The notes under the pieces: model-generated
What the model saw: the letters and a program-made list of their open reading frames with translations, nothing else
Databases searched by the model: none
Told to the model about the DNA's origin: nothing
Part shown: one piece after another, positions 39,514 to 48,278 of the stretch
Layout: each line of letters opens with the position of its first letter
How positions within the stretch are numbered: the first letter of the stretch is position 1
Made by a program: the position numbers and the translations under genes
Assembly: GCA_964424585.1 (NCBI GenBank)
Contig: CAYRJD010000007.1
Span: 1 to 52,332 of the forward strand
From: CAYRJD01 sp964424585
GTDB lineage: Bacteria; Actinomycetota; Acidimicrobiia; Acidimicrobiales; Poriferisodalaceae
DNA length: 52,332 nt
Direction of reading: 5' to 3'

Positions 39514-42123
39514 ATGCAGGCGCAAGAACTGCGAGACGCGTTTTCTAACTTCTGGGCCGAGCGTGGCCACGAGGTCCGTCCGTCCGCGAGCCTGATTCCA
39601 CACGAGCCGTCTTTGCTGTTCACGGTCGCTGGCATGGTGCCGTTCATGCCTTACTTCTTGGGCACCGAGGTGCCGCCGAGTTTGCGCATGACCACCATCC
39701 AGAAGTGCGTTCGCGTCGGCGGTAAGCACAACGACCTAGACGACATCGGCCGCACCAACCGACACTTCACGTTCTTTGAGATGATGGGCAACTTCAGCTT
39801 CGGCGACTACTTCAAGTCAGAAGCCATCGCCTGGGCGTGGGAGTTTGTCACCGAAGTGCTCAAGCTCGAACCAGATCGTCTGTGGGTAACCGTTCACGTC
39901 ACCGACGACGACGCCGAAGCCATCTGGCGAGACGAGGTTCGCGTGCCGCCCGAACGCATCCAGCGGCTCGATGCCGACAACTGGTGGGCGGCAGGCGACA
40001 AGGGCCCGTGCGGGCCGTGCAGCGAGATCTTCTTCGACCTGGGGCCCAGCTACGGCCCCGACGGCGGGCCAGCCAAAGGCGGCGAAGACCGCTTCGTCGA
40101 GGTGTGGAACCTCGTGTTCATGCAGTTCGCCAACGACGGCACCGGCGAGTTGACCCCGCTCGACGCTCCCGGCATCGACACGGGTGCCGGCTTTGAACGC
40201 CTGCTGGCTGTGCTCCAGGGCACCGACTCGACCTGGTCGATCGACCTGTTCGCACCGCTGCTCGCGCAAGCCGCGCAGATCTGCGGCTGCGCCTACGGCG
40301 ACGACGAAGAGACCGACGTGTCGCTCCGCATCTTGGCCGACCACGCACGCTGCGCGACGATGCTGATCGGCGACGGCGTGATGCCGTCCAACGAAGAGCG
40401 TGGCTACGCGCTCAGACGGATCATTCGCCGAGCCATCCGCCACGCCTGGGTGCTGGGCGCCACCGACGCGGTGATGGAGCCGTTGAGCGCGGCGGTAGTG
40501 GACGTAATGAGTTCCGCCTACCCCGAGCTAGAGGCCGACCGACAGCTGATCTGCGACGTCGTTCGCCGAGAGGAAGAGCGCTTCCGCAAGACGCTGACGA
40601 CCGGCTCACAAATTCTCGAGGCCGCGGTTGACGAGCTGGCTGACGGCGAGCCGCTCGGCGGCGACGTGGCGTTCGAGCTGCACGACACGTTCGGCTTCCC
40701 GGTCGAGCTGACCGAAGAGATCTTGAGCGAGCGCAACCTGACGCTCGACCGCGACGCTTTTGAGACGGCGATGAGCCAGCAGCGCAGCCGAGCGCGCGCC
40801 GCTCGGGCTGGCGGCCCGACGTTCGCCAACGCAAGCTACCGCGACCTGCTCGACACGCACGGGCCGACCGGGTTCGTGCGCGACGCGGACGTTGTCGACG
40901 ACGCAGCGGTGCTCGCTGTGCTGGCTGCGCAAGACGACAATCTGTTCGAGGTCTACCTCGACCGCACGCCCTTCTACGCGGAGAGCGGCGGGCAGGTCGG
41001 CGACGTCGGCACGCTGACGTGCGCGAACGGCGACGTGATCGAGGTCGTCGACTGCACCTACGCGCTGCCGCAGCTTCACCGTCACGTGTGCCGTGGCGAG
41101 CCCGGGGCGTTGGGTGAAGGCACAGCCGTCATCGCGGCCATCGATGGCGAACGCCGTCGCCGCATCAGGGCCAACCACACCGGCACCCACATCTTGCACT
41201 GGGCGTTGCGCGACGTGCTCGGCGACCACGTCAAGCAGGCAGGCAGCCTCGTGGCACCCGACCGGCTGCGCTTCGACTTCAGCCACCACGAACCCGTCAG
41301 CGACGAGCAGCTGCGCGCGATCGAGCACCTCGCGAACGCCGAGATCCTTTCCAACGCCGAGTGCCGACACACAGAGACGTCGATGGCCGACGCGCAGCAG
41401 CGGGGTGCCATCGCGTTCTTCGGCGAGAAGTACGGCGACACCGTGCGAGTGCTCGAAGCCGGCGCGCACTCCATCGAGCTGTGCGGCGGCACGCACGTGC
41501 GCTCACTCGGCGACATCGGGCACCTGAAGATCATCTCCGAGCAGAGCATCGGCTCGAACCTTCGACGCATCGAAGCCGTCACCGCGATGGCGACGGTCGA
41601 GCGCATGACGCACACCGAGCGGGTGCTGGCCGAGGTACGAGAGCTGCTGGGTGCTGCGGGCGACGACGTCGCCGCAGCGCTGCAGCGCCGGCTCGATGAG
41701 GCGCGTGATCTGCGCAAGCAGCTCCGAGACGCGCAGCGGCAGATCGCGCTAGGTCGAGCGAGCCAGCTCGCCGACGCAGCGGTCGGTGGTGTGGTCGTCG
41801 AGAACGTGGGCGAACTCGAGCGCGACGAGCTGCGCGACCTGGCCATCTCGGTGCGTGACGCCGAGGGAGTGTCAGCGGTGGTGCTGGCATCGACGCCATC
41901 GGGCGGCGGCGCGGCGCTGGTCGCCGCGGTCGACCCCGACGGCACGTTCGTCGCAGCCGAGCTGCTCGCCGATGCTGCGAAGGCGGTAAAGGGAGGGTTC
42001 GGCGCCAAGGGCGACCCGCCGGTCATCGTCGCGGGCGGGTCAAACCCGGACGGCATAGACGCGGCGCTCGACTTGGCTCGCCGCGCAGCCGACGCCAAGG
42101 GAGCCAACGCTGGTGCGCGGTGA
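39514..42123 (+). CDS. alaS: Alanyl-tRNA synthetase
   Basis: An 869-residue class II synthetase of normal length. The catalytic domain begins LRDAFSNFWAERGHEVRPSASLIP, with GMVPFMPYFLG, HFTFFEMMGNFSFGDYFK and the KGPCGPCSEIFFD segment. The editing domain zinc ligands are in HTGTHILHWAL and CGGTHV. The C-terminal DHHA1/C-Ala domain ends GGFGAKGDPPVIVAGGSNPDGIDAALD. It acts in the cytoplasm, charging tRNA-Ala and clearing mischarged Ser/Gly. The stop overlaps the ruvX GTG by four bases. Confidence 0.96.
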   Translation: MQAQELRDAFSNFWAERGHEVRPSASLIPHEPSLLFTVAGMVPFMPYFLGTEVPPSLRMTTIQKCVRVGGKHNDLDDIGRTNRHFTFFEMMGNFSFGDYFKSEAIAWAWEFVTEVLKLEPDRLWVTVHVTDDDAEAIWRDEVRVPPERIQRLDADNWWAAGDKGPCGPCSEIFFDLGPSYGPDGGPAKGGEDRFVEVWNLVFMQFANDGTGELTPLDAPGIDTGAGFERLLAVLQGTDSTWSIDLFAPLLAQAAQICGCAYGDDEETDVSLRILADHARCATMLIGDGVMPSNEERGYALRRIIRRAIRHAWVLGATDAVMEPLSAAVVDVMSSAYPELEADRQLICDVVRREEERFRKTLTTGSQILEAAVDELADGEPLGGDVAFELHDTFGFPVELTEEILSERNLTLDRDAFETAMSQQRSRARAARAGGPTFANASYRDLLDTHGPTGFVRDADVVDDAAVLAVLAAQDDNLFEVYLDRTPFYAESGGQVGDVGTLTCANGDVIEVVDCTYALPQLHRHVCRGEPGALGEGTAVIAAIDGERRRRIRANHTGTHILHWALRDVLGDHVKQAGSLVAPDRLRFDFSHHEPVSDEQLRAIEHLANAEILSNAECRHTETSMADAQQRGAIAFFGEKYGDTVRVLEAGAHSIELCGGTHVRSLGDIGHLKIISEQSIGSNLRRIEAVTAMATVERMTHTERVLAEVRELLGAAGDDVAAALQRRLDEARDLRKQLRDAQRQIALGRASQLADAAVGGVVVENVGELERDELRDLAISVRDAEGVSAVVLASTPSGGGAALVAAVDPDGTFVAAELLADAAKAVKGGFGAKGDPPVIVAGGSNPDGIDAALDLARRAADAKGANAGAR

Positions 42124-42611
42124 AGGTGCTCGGCGTTGACCTGGGCGAGCGTCGCATCGGCCTGGCCAGCTCCGACAGCGGCGGCCTCGTAGCGACCCCG
42201 CACCAGACCCTGCAACGAGCCACGTCCCCTCACGCCGACTACGCAGCCATAGCCGATGTCGTGCGCGAACTCGATGCCACGGTGGTGGTCGTGGGGCTGC
42301 CGCTGCCGCTGGACGGCGAAGAGAACGCTGCGTGCGTGCGTGCGCGCCGCGAGGCCGCCGCCATCGCAGACCGCGTCGGCACCGACGTCGAGGTGGTGAT
42401 GTTCGACGAGCGGTTCACCACGTCGATCGCTCACCAAGGCATGGGCCCGGTCGGCGGACGCGCCGGCAAGCGACGGCGCGAACGCACACGCCGCGAGCGC
42501 GTCGATGAGATGGCTGCCACCGTGCTCTTACAGAGCTGGCTCGACGCGCCAGGCTTGCGAGGCGACACGCCGACGGGCCGTCTGTTCGACACCAACGAGG
42601 ACGCCGGCTAG
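42120..42611 (+). CDS. ruvX: Putative pre-16S rRNA nuclease RuvX/YqgF
   Basis: A 163-residue RNase H-fold protein. The first acidic motif is LGVDLGERRIGLASSD, the second VVVGLPLPLDGE, and the third is in VVMFDERFTTSIAHQ. YqgF homologs mature the 5' end of 16S rRNA. The gene lies between alaS and mltG, as in many Gram-positive bacteria. The C-terminus is rich in Arg (KRRRERTRRERVDEMAA). It overlaps alaS by four bases and mltG by one. Confidence 0.92.
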   Translation: MKVLGVDLGERRIGLASSDSGGLVATPHQTLQRATSPHADYAAIADVVRELDATVVVVGLPLPLDGEENAACVRARREAAAIADRVGTDVEVVMFDERFTTSIAHQGMGPVGGRAGKRRRERTRRERVDEMAATVLLQSWLDAPGLRGDTPTGRLFDTNEDAG

Positions 42612-43921
42612 TGGGCGGGCCGATGAACTGGCTGGGCTTGGGCAGCGATCCCCGAGCATCTGACAAGCCCGCTAGCGAGCACCCCGGCCTCAACACCGTG
42701 CTCGACGGGCGGCCAACCCAAGCGCTCCCGCCCGCGGCTGGCCACGCAGAACGTCGCGGTGGTCGTCGCGGACCCGCCGAGCAAACCCAACACGTCGCGC
42801 AGCAAGAGAGCGTCGCCGGCATCGAGGGCATCGATTACGAGGTGGTGAGCACCAGACGGGGGCCCGGCAGCATCGGGGCCATCATCGTGCTCATCGCCAT
42901 CGCGCTCGTCGGCATCTGGGGCATCAGCCGGATCGCTTTCGCGTTTCGCGACCGCGTCGACCCGCCGGGCGAAGCAACCGGAGAGGTCGTCATCACCCTG
43001 CCAGCTGGCTCGTCCACCTCGGGCATCTCCGAGCTGCTCGCCGACAACGACGTCATCGCGGACGCGACCGCGTACGAGTGGTACGTGCGCTTGCGCGGCG
43101 GCCCCGCGTTCCAAGCAGGCGACTACGTGTTCCAGCAGAACTCGGCGGTGTGGGAAGCGCTCGACGTGCTGCGTGCCGGGCCGGTCCGCCCGCACCAGGC
43201 GCTGACCGTGTCGGTTACCTTCCCTGAAGGCATGACTGTCGCGGAGATGGCGCAACGCATCGACGAGACGCCCAACCTGGGTTTCGACGGCCAGGCGTTC
43301 ATCGACACGCTAGCCGGCGCCACGCCCGTCTCGAGCGTCGCGCCAGCGCCGCTGCCACTCCATCGGGAAACCATCGAGCCAGCCGAAGGACTGCTGTTCG
43401 GCGAGACCTACTTCTTGAGCCCCACCTCGACCGCCAGCCAGCTGATCGGGCTGATGGTCGACCAGCTCGACGCAGTGCTCGAAAGCCTCGGCTACAACAG
43501 CCGCCCTCACCCGGTCGGCCTCACCGCATACGAGCTGCTGATCGCCGCGAGCATCATCGAGCGCGAGGCGCTGCTGGATGAAGACCGAGCCAAGGTCGCT
43601 CGCGTCATCTACAACCGCCTCGAAGCTGGGTGGACGCTCGGCATGGACGTCACCGTCGCGTACCTCATCGGCGGCGGCCCGCTCACGGTCGAGGCCCTCG
43701 AGATCGACTCGCCCTACAACACCCGTCGCTTCCCTGGCTTGCCGCCCACTCCGATTGCGTCGCCGAGCGAGCTGTCGCTCGAAGCCGCGCTCAACCCGGC
43801 GAGCGGCGACTGGATGTTCTTCGTGCAGACGTCGGTCGACGGCACGCTCTCGTTCTCCGAAACGAGCGAAGAGTTCGCCCGCGACATCGAGGTGTGTCGG
43901 GTGATCGGGCTGTGTGACTGA
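42611..43921 (+). CDS. mltG: Endolytic murein transglycosylase MltG
   Basis: A 436-residue membrane-anchored lytic transglycosylase thought to terminate nascent glycan strands. A hydrophilic cytoplasmic N-terminus of about 85 residues is followed by one transmembrane helix (87-108), a LysM-like subdomain (GSSTSGISELLADNDVI) and the YceG catalytic domain. Catalytic Glu317 lies in AASIIEREALLDEDRAKVARVIYNRL. The family segment MDVTVAYLIGGG then SPYNTRRFPGLPPTPIASP is present. EGLLFGETYFL replaces the more usual EGyLfPdTY. The 8-base overlap with aroE shows tight coupling. Confidence 0.94.
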   Translation: MGGPMNWLGLGSDPRASDKPASEHPGLNTVLDGRPTQALPPAAGHAERRGGRRGPAEQTQHVAQQESVAGIEGIDYEVVSTRRGPGSIGAIIVLIAIALVGIWGISRIAFAFRDRVDPPGEATGEVVITLPAGSSTSGISELLADNDVIADATAYEWYVRLRGGPAFQAGDYVFQQNSAVWEALDVLRAGPVRPHQALTVSVTFPEGMTVAEMAQRIDETPNLGFDGQAFIDTLAGATPVSSVAPAPLPLHRETIEPAEGLLFGETYFLSPTSTASQLIGLMVDQLDAVLESLGYNSRPHPVGLTAYELLIAASIIEREALLDEDRAKVARVIYNRLEAGWTLGMDVTVAYLIGGGPLTVEALEIDSPYNTRRFPGLPPTPIASPSELSLEAALNPASGDWMFFVQTSVDGTLSFSETSEEFARDIEVCRVIGLCD

Positions 43922-44822
43922 GCTGTTGCTGCCCGTGCTGTCGGTGCCCGACGAAGCGGCGTCGGTCGCGGGCGTGATCGGCTCACCCGTGCAGCACTCG
44001 CTCAGTCCGGCGCTGCACAACGCTGCCATCGCGGCCTGCGGGCTCGACATGACCTACGTCGCGTGGGAGGTGCCGCCGGGCGAATGCGAAGCCGCGCTGG
44101 CGCAGATGCGAGCCGACAGCCGCATCGTCGGCATGTCGGTGACGATGCCGCACAAGCAAGCCGCGGCGGCCGCTTGCGACGAGCTGTCGCCGCTGGCGGC
44201 CGCGCTCGGCGCGGTCAACTGCGTCAGGCGCGCCCAGGGCCCCGGCGCGCGTCGCGAGTTCGACGCGCCGGCGCGGCTGGTGGGCGAAAACACCGACGGC
44301 AGCGGCTTTGTGGAGTGGCTGCGAGTCGACCTCGCGCTCGACCCAGCCGCGCTCGACGTGGCGCTCATCGGAGCCGGGGGAGCGGCCAGCGCGGTGGCCG
44401 CCGCGCTCGCGTGCGCCGGAGCGCGCGTGGAAGTCGTCAACCGAACGCACGCGGCCGCGGCGCGCGTGGCCCAGCAGTCGAACGAGATCGCGAGCCAGCT
44501 AGCTAGCGGCGGAACGTGCGAGGCAGTCGAAGAGCCGCGCGACGCGGTCGCGAGCGCGCAGGTCGTCGTCAACGCGACGCCGCTCGGCATGAACCCGGCC
44601 GACCCGCTGCCGTTCGACGTGGAGTGGCTGCGCGCCGATCACCTGGTGGTCGACCTCATCTATCACCCGGCCGAGACGCCGCTGCTGGCCGCGGCCAAAG
44701 AAAAGGCAAAAAAATCTGCGAACGGAACTGGGATGCTCTTGTTCCAAGCCGCCGAGCAGTTCACGCTGTGGACCGGTCGCCCTGCTGCGATCGACGCCAT
44801 GCGCGCTGCGGTCGGCTTGTAG
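43914..44822 (+). CDS. aroE: Shikimate dehydrogenase
   Basis: A 302-residue NADP-dependent enzyme reducing 3-dehydroshikimate to shikimate. The substrate-binding motif is GSPVQHSLSPALHNAA at 23-38, the catalytic Lys81 is in SVTMPHKQ, and Asp128 is in GENTDGSGF. The nucleotide loop is GAGGAASAV, followed by VVNRTHAAAARV, with NR as in NADP-preferring enzymes. The C-terminus has NGTGMLLFQAAEQFTLWTGR. A run of seven A (44708-44714) encodes KAKKS and is striking in such a GC-rich gene, but the reading frame aligns normally on both sides. Confidence 0.94.
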   Translation: MTELLLPVLSVPDEAASVAGVIGSPVQHSLSPALHNAAIAACGLDMTYVAWEVPPGECEAALAQMRADSRIVGMSVTMPHKQAAAAACDELSPLAAALGAVNCVRRAQGPGARREFDAPARLVGENTDGSGFVEWLRVDLALDPAALDVALIGAGGAASAVAAALACAGARVEVVNRTHAAAARVAQQSNEIASQLASGGTCEAVEEPRDAVASAQVVVNATPLGMNPADPLPFDVEWLRADHLVVDLIYHPAETPLLAAAKEKAKKSANGTGMLLFQAAEQFTLWTGRPAAIDAMRAAVGL

Positions 44823-44837
44823 CAAACCAAACAACCC

Positions 44838-44843
44838 AGGAGA
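44838..44843 (+). promoter_or_regulatory. Ribosome binding site of the prepilin peptidase-like gene
   Basis: AGGAGA eight bases before the ATG at 44852. It settles the start, since the frame is open far upstream inside aroE. Confidence 0.65.
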
Positions 44844-44851
44844 CAAGCCCA

Positions 44852-45592
44852 ATGCTTGAAACACCTTTCGGACCCAAACCCGGCCCAGCTCGGCGCCGAC
44901 GTTTCGACGAGCAGGCGGCCGCAGCGCTAGCCGCCGCGTGGCGAACGCGGTACTTGCGCTGGTTCACCATCGCTGGCGTGCTCTCCGGAGCGGGATTGGC
45001 TGTGGGCAGATTTTGGGGACACGCGGCGCTCGTCCCGTTCCTCGCCTTTTGCATGGTCATGCACGTTCTCGGGTTCATTGACACGAGCACCGGGTTCGTT
45101 CCCAACGTCGTGCTCTATCCCGCGAGCGTCGTCGGCGGAGTCGCGCTGGTGGCTGCAGCCATCGTCGATGGCGACGGGTCTGGGCAAACCGCCGCGATCA
45201 TCGTGCGCATCGTGGCAGGCGCGACGCTGTCGTTTTGCTGCGCGCACCTCGTGTGGAAGTTCAGCGACGGTGGCTTCGGTTACGGCGACGTTCGTCTGTG
45301 CGCCTACATGGGCGCGCACGCGGCTTACCTGAGCATGTGGCTGGTGCCGGCGATGTTCCTCGTCTCGTTCGCGCTGGCGTCGCTGCTCGGCGTGGCGTTG
45401 CTGTTCGTGAAGCTGCGGGTACGAGCGAGGAGCGGTCAGTTCGGCTTGACGATGTTCAACATCTGGCGACATGCCAAAGACACCCGGTTCCCGCTCGTGC
45501 CTTCGTTCGTGGCGGGCGCGTTGTTCACCATCGGCGTGCCGGCGCTGGCGCTCTGGCCGCTGGGTATAGACGTGCCTGCGGGAGTGCTGTAG
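44852..45592 (+). CDS. A24-family prepilin peptidase-like membrane protein
   Basis: A 246-residue protein with about six transmembrane helices and the two aspartates of aspartic prepilin peptidases: Asp77 in LGFIDTSTGFVPNVVLYP and Asp146 in GGFGYGDVRLCAYMG (the GxGxGD motif). The N-terminal methylase domain of PilD is missing, so it would be a peptidase-only form like TadV or CpaA. It should cleave prepilin leaders at the inner membrane. A24 genes in this aro neighbourhood are common in actinobacteria. The N-terminal 33 residues are cytoplasmic and basic. No pilin gene is in the window. Confidence 0.82.
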   Translation: MLETPFGPKPGPARRRRFDEQAAAALAAAWRTRYLRWFTIAGVLSGAGLAVGRFWGHAALVPFLAFCMVMHVLGFIDTSTGFVPNVVLYPASVVGGVALVAAAIVDGDGSGQTAAIIVRIVAGATLSFCCAHLVWKFSDGGFGYGDVRLCAYMGAHAAYLSMWLVPAMFLVSFALASLLGVALLFVKLRVRARSGQFGLTMFNIWRHAKDTRFPLVPSFVAGALFTIGVPALALWPLGIDVPAGVL

Positions 45593-45619
45593 CGCATCAG
45601 CGTCAGCCGCTCACGTCGG

Positions 45620-45625
45620 TACCTT
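45620..45625 (+). promoter_or_regulatory. Candidate leaderless -10 box of aroB
   Basis: TACCTT seven bases before the GTG at 45633. An in-frame TTG at 45624 lies inside the box, so the GTG is preferred. Confidence 0.5.
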
Positions 45626-45632
45626 GCGCTGC

Positions 45633-46673
45633 GTGAACGCGGTCGCGACGGTCGAGGTCGACGTGGGTGCGCGCGCGTATCCGGTGCTCGTCGGCGACGG
45701 AGCGATTGAGCAGCTGGCGCGGCTCGTAGCAGATCGCGTGCCGAACGCCAAGCGAGCCGCCATCGTCGCCCAAGCGGCGATGCAGCCAGACGTCGACAGC
45801 GGGCTCGCGCAGTTCACGTGCGTGATCGGCGACGGCGAGCACGTCAAGGCGCTGTCGACGGTGGAGGAGCTGTGCCGCGAGTTCGCGCAGCGAGGACTCA
45901 GCCGCGCAGACGTCGTCATCGCGGTCGGCGGCGGCGTCGTCACCGACGTCGGCGGGTTCGCCGCGGCCGCGTATCACCGCGGCGTCGCGGTCATTCACGT
46001 CGCGACGACGCTGCTGGGCCAGATCGACGCAGCCATCGGCGGCAAGACAGGCGTAAACCTCCCCGAGGGCAAGAACCTCATCGGCGCGTTCCACCAACCC
46101 GCCGCGGTCATCTGCGACACCGCGATGCTGGCGACGCTGCCGCAGCGCGAGATGCGCTCCGGGATGGGCGAGCTGGCGAAGTACCACTTCTTGGGCGGCG
46201 ACACGCTCGATGAGATGCCGCTGCCCGAGCAGGTCGCCGAGTGCGTCCGCCTAAAGGCCGCCGTCGTCGCGGCCGACGAAACCGAAGCGCACAGCCGTGC
46301 GCTGTTGAACTACGGACACACGCTCGCCCACGCGCTCGAAGTGGCAGGCGAGTTCGACCTGCGGCACGGCGAAGCCGTCGCGATCGGGCTGCGATTCGCC
46401 GCGCTCGTGTCGCACGAGCTGGAGCGCATCGATGCCGCGCGGGTCGCCGAGCACGAGCGGGTGCTCGCGCGCTACGAGTTGCCGAACGTGATTCCGCAGA
46501 GCGTGAGGTGCACCGACGACGAGCTCATCGATCTGATGCGGCGCGACAAGAAGTCGACGAGCGGCGCGCTCACGTTCGTGCTCGACGGACCCGACGGCCT
46601 CGAGATCGTGGCTGACGTGGCTGAGCGCGTCGTGCGCGCCGCGCTGGCTCGGGCGCGCCAGCCGGTCGGCTAG
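45633..46673 (+). CDS. aroB: 3-dehydroquinate synthase
   Basis: A 346-residue NAD- and Zn-dependent enzyme making 3-dehydroquinate from DAHP, the second step of the shikimate pathway. It shows VGGGVVTDVGGFAAAAYHRGV (NAD binding), QIDAAIGGKTGVNLPEGKNLIGAFHQP, SGMGELAKYHFL, and zinc ligands in YGHTLAHALE and HGEAVAIGL. RRDKKSTSGALTFVL closes the active site. The usual neighbours aroC (chorismate synthase) and aroK (shikimate kinase) are not between aroE and aroB here. Confidence 0.95.
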   Translation: MNAVATVEVDVGARAYPVLVGDGAIEQLARLVADRVPNAKRAAIVAQAAMQPDVDSGLAQFTCVIGDGEHVKALSTVEELCREFAQRGLSRADVVIAVGGGVVTDVGGFAAAAYHRGVAVIHVATTLLGQIDAAIGGKTGVNLPEGKNLIGAFHQPAAVICDTAMLATLPQREMRSGMGELAKYHFLGGDTLDEMPLPEQVAECVRLKAAVVAADETEAHSRALLNYGHTLAHALEVAGEFDLRHGEAVAIGLRFAALVSHELERIDAARVAEHERVLARYELPNVIPQSVRCTDDELIDLMRRDKKSTSGALTFVLDGPDGLEIVADVAERVVRAALARARQPVG

Positions 46674-46680
46674 CGCACGG

Positions 46681-46686
46681 CAGGCT
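46681..46686 (+). promoter_or_regulatory. Candidate leaderless -10 box of aroQ
   Basis: CAGGCT followed by the six-base spacer TTTGTT and the GTG at 46693. Confidence 0.35.
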
Positions 46687-46692
46687 TTTGTT

Positions 46693-47142
46693 GTGGCATC
46701 TCGCGTCATCTTGTTGCTGTCCGGACCAAACCTCAACATGCTCGGCACCCGCCAGCCCGACATCTACGGAACGGCGACGTTGAGCGACCACGTCGACGCG
46801 GCGCGACGTCAAGCCGCCAGCCACGGCTACGAGGTTGAACACGTCCAGTCGAACCACGAGGGCGACCTGGTCGAAGCGGTTCACGCGGCGCAGGGCGCGT
46901 CGGCCATCGTCGTCAACGCGGGCGCGCTCACGCACTACGGATGGTCGCTCCACGACGCGCTGGCCGCGTTCGACGCGCCCATCGTCGAGCTGCACCTGAG
47001 CGACCCAAAGACGCGCGAGCCGTGGCGACACACCTCGGTCGTCGAGCCGCTCGCGGTCGCGGTGATCGCCGGCCGTGGCGCGCAGGGCTACCCCGATGCC
47101 ATCGACGCGGCCGTCGCTGCGGCGGCCGCGCACGAAGGTTGA
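46693..47142 (+). CDS. aroQ: Type II 3-dehydroquinate dehydratase
   Basis: A 149-residue dodecameric-type dehydratase catalysing 3-dehydroquinate to 3-dehydroshikimate. The N-terminal SGPNLNMLGTRQPDIYG holds the active-site Arg and catalytic Tyr of the flexible loop. VVNAGALTHYGWSLHDAL replaces the commoner NPGAyTHtSvAlrDAL, keeping Asn and His. VELHLSDPKTREPWRHTSVV carries the conserved His and Arg. It follows aroB after 19 bases. The peptidase gene starts one base after its stop. Confidence 0.94.
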   Translation: MASRVILLLSGPNLNMLGTRQPDIYGTATLSDHVDAARRQAASHGYEVEHVQSNHEGDLVEAVHAAQGASAIVVNAGALTHYGWSLHDALAAFDAPIVELHLSDPKTREPWRHTSVVEPLAVAVIAGRGAQGYPDAIDAAVAAAAAHEG

Positions 47143-47143
47143 C

Positions 47144-48265
47144 GTGAGCTTCGCCGAGCTCCCCGCGATGGATCGTCGACGACGGCTGCGTGGGTTGCGC
47201 GACACGTTCGCCGCGCCCGGCCCGCTCGTCGACTGCGACGCGCTGATCGTCAGCGACCTCAGCTCGATCCGCTACCTGAGCGGGTTCACCGGTTCTGCGG
47301 GAACGCTGTGGGTCGACGCTGGCCGCGCGTGCTTGCTGACGGACGGTCGCTATGACACCCAGTCGCGCGACGAACTCGAACGAGCTGGGCTCGCGGATGT
47401 CGTGGAGGTGTTCGTCGGCAACCCGCCAGACCAAGACGCTCAGCTCACCGAGCTGGCGACGCGCAGCACGAGCGTCGCAGCGGAGGCGCAGCACCTCAGC
47501 TGGAGCCGAGCCGAACAGCTGCGTGAGAAGCTGGGCTCGTTGGTGCCGACCGACGGAGCGGTCGCCAGTCTGCGCGGAACAAAAGACGACGGCGAGGTCG
47601 CTCGCATCGAAGCGGCAGCGGCGATCGCCGATGCGGCCCTGGCCGCGACCGTCGGCGCCCTGCGCGACGGCTGCACCGAAGCCGAGTTCGCCCGCCAGCT
47701 CGACCACGAGATGCTGTGCGGTGGCGCGCAGGCGCGGTCGTTCGAGACGATCTGCGCGTCAGGCCCGAACGCGGCGCTGCCGCACGGCCGCCCTACCGAC
47801 CGGCGCGTCGAGCGAGGCGACCTGGTGATCGTCGACTTTGGCGCGGTCATCGACGGCTACCACTCAGACATGACCCGAACGTTCTACGTGGGGCCGGGAG
47901 AGCCGACGGGCGCCGCTCGCGAGATGCTCGAAGCGGTCGCCGCAGCCCAGCAGCTCGGCGTCGACGCGGTGACCGATGGCGTCGAGCGGGTGAAGGTCGA
48001 CGACGCCTGCCGCTCGCACCTGCTCGCGGCCGGGCTGGGCGATGAGTTCACGCACGGCACCGGACACGGCGTCGGCCTCGACATTCACGAAGAGCCGTGG
48101 ATCGGCCCGAAGGCGCGCGGCGTGCTCTCGTCGGGCAACGTCGTGACCGTCGAGCCTGGCGTATACCGTCGCGGCTTCGGCGGCGTGCGAGTAGAGGACA
48201 CGGTGCTCGTCACCGCGACGGGCGCTCGTTTGCTCACCCGTGCTCCCAAGCATCCGACCATCTAA
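47144..48265 (+). CDS. pepQ: Xaa-Pro aminopeptidase/prolidase (M24B family)
   Basis: A 373-residue dimetal peptidase that removes N-terminal residues or splits dipeptides before proline. An N-terminal creatinase-like domain (SSIRYLSGFTGSAGTLWV) is followed by the pita-bread catalytic domain. All five metal ligands can be placed: Asp231 and Asp242 (VDFGAVIDGYHSDMTRTF), His308 (HGTGHGVGLDIHE), Glu337 (TVEPGVY) and Glu351 (GVRVEDT). The location between aroQ and efp is the usual Gram-positive one and may couple proline-peptide use to EF-P. Confidence 0.93.
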   Translation: MSFAELPAMDRRRRLRGLRDTFAAPGPLVDCDALIVSDLSSIRYLSGFTGSAGTLWVDAGRACLLTDGRYDTQSRDELERAGLADVVEVFVGNPPDQDAQLTELATRSTSVAAEAQHLSWSRAEQLREKLGSLVPTDGAVASLRGTKDDGEVARIEAAAAIADAALAATVGALRDGCTEAEFARQLDHEMLCGGAQARSFETICASGPNAALPHGRPTDRRVERGDLVIVDFGAVIDGYHSDMTRTFYVGPGEPTGAAREMLEAVAAAQQLGVDAVTDGVERVKVDDACRSHLLAAGLGDEFTHGTGHGVGLDIHEEPWIGPKARGVLSSGNVVTVEPGVYRRGFGGVRVEDTVLVTATGARLLTRAPKHPTI

Positions 48266-48278
48266 CGGAGAGCGACCA

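Noticed and set aside
44708..44714. Run of seven A in aroE as a programmed frameshift or phase-variable site
   Set aside because: AroE aligns in one frame on both sides to its normal C-terminus. There is no downstream overlapping product or stimulatory structure I can support.
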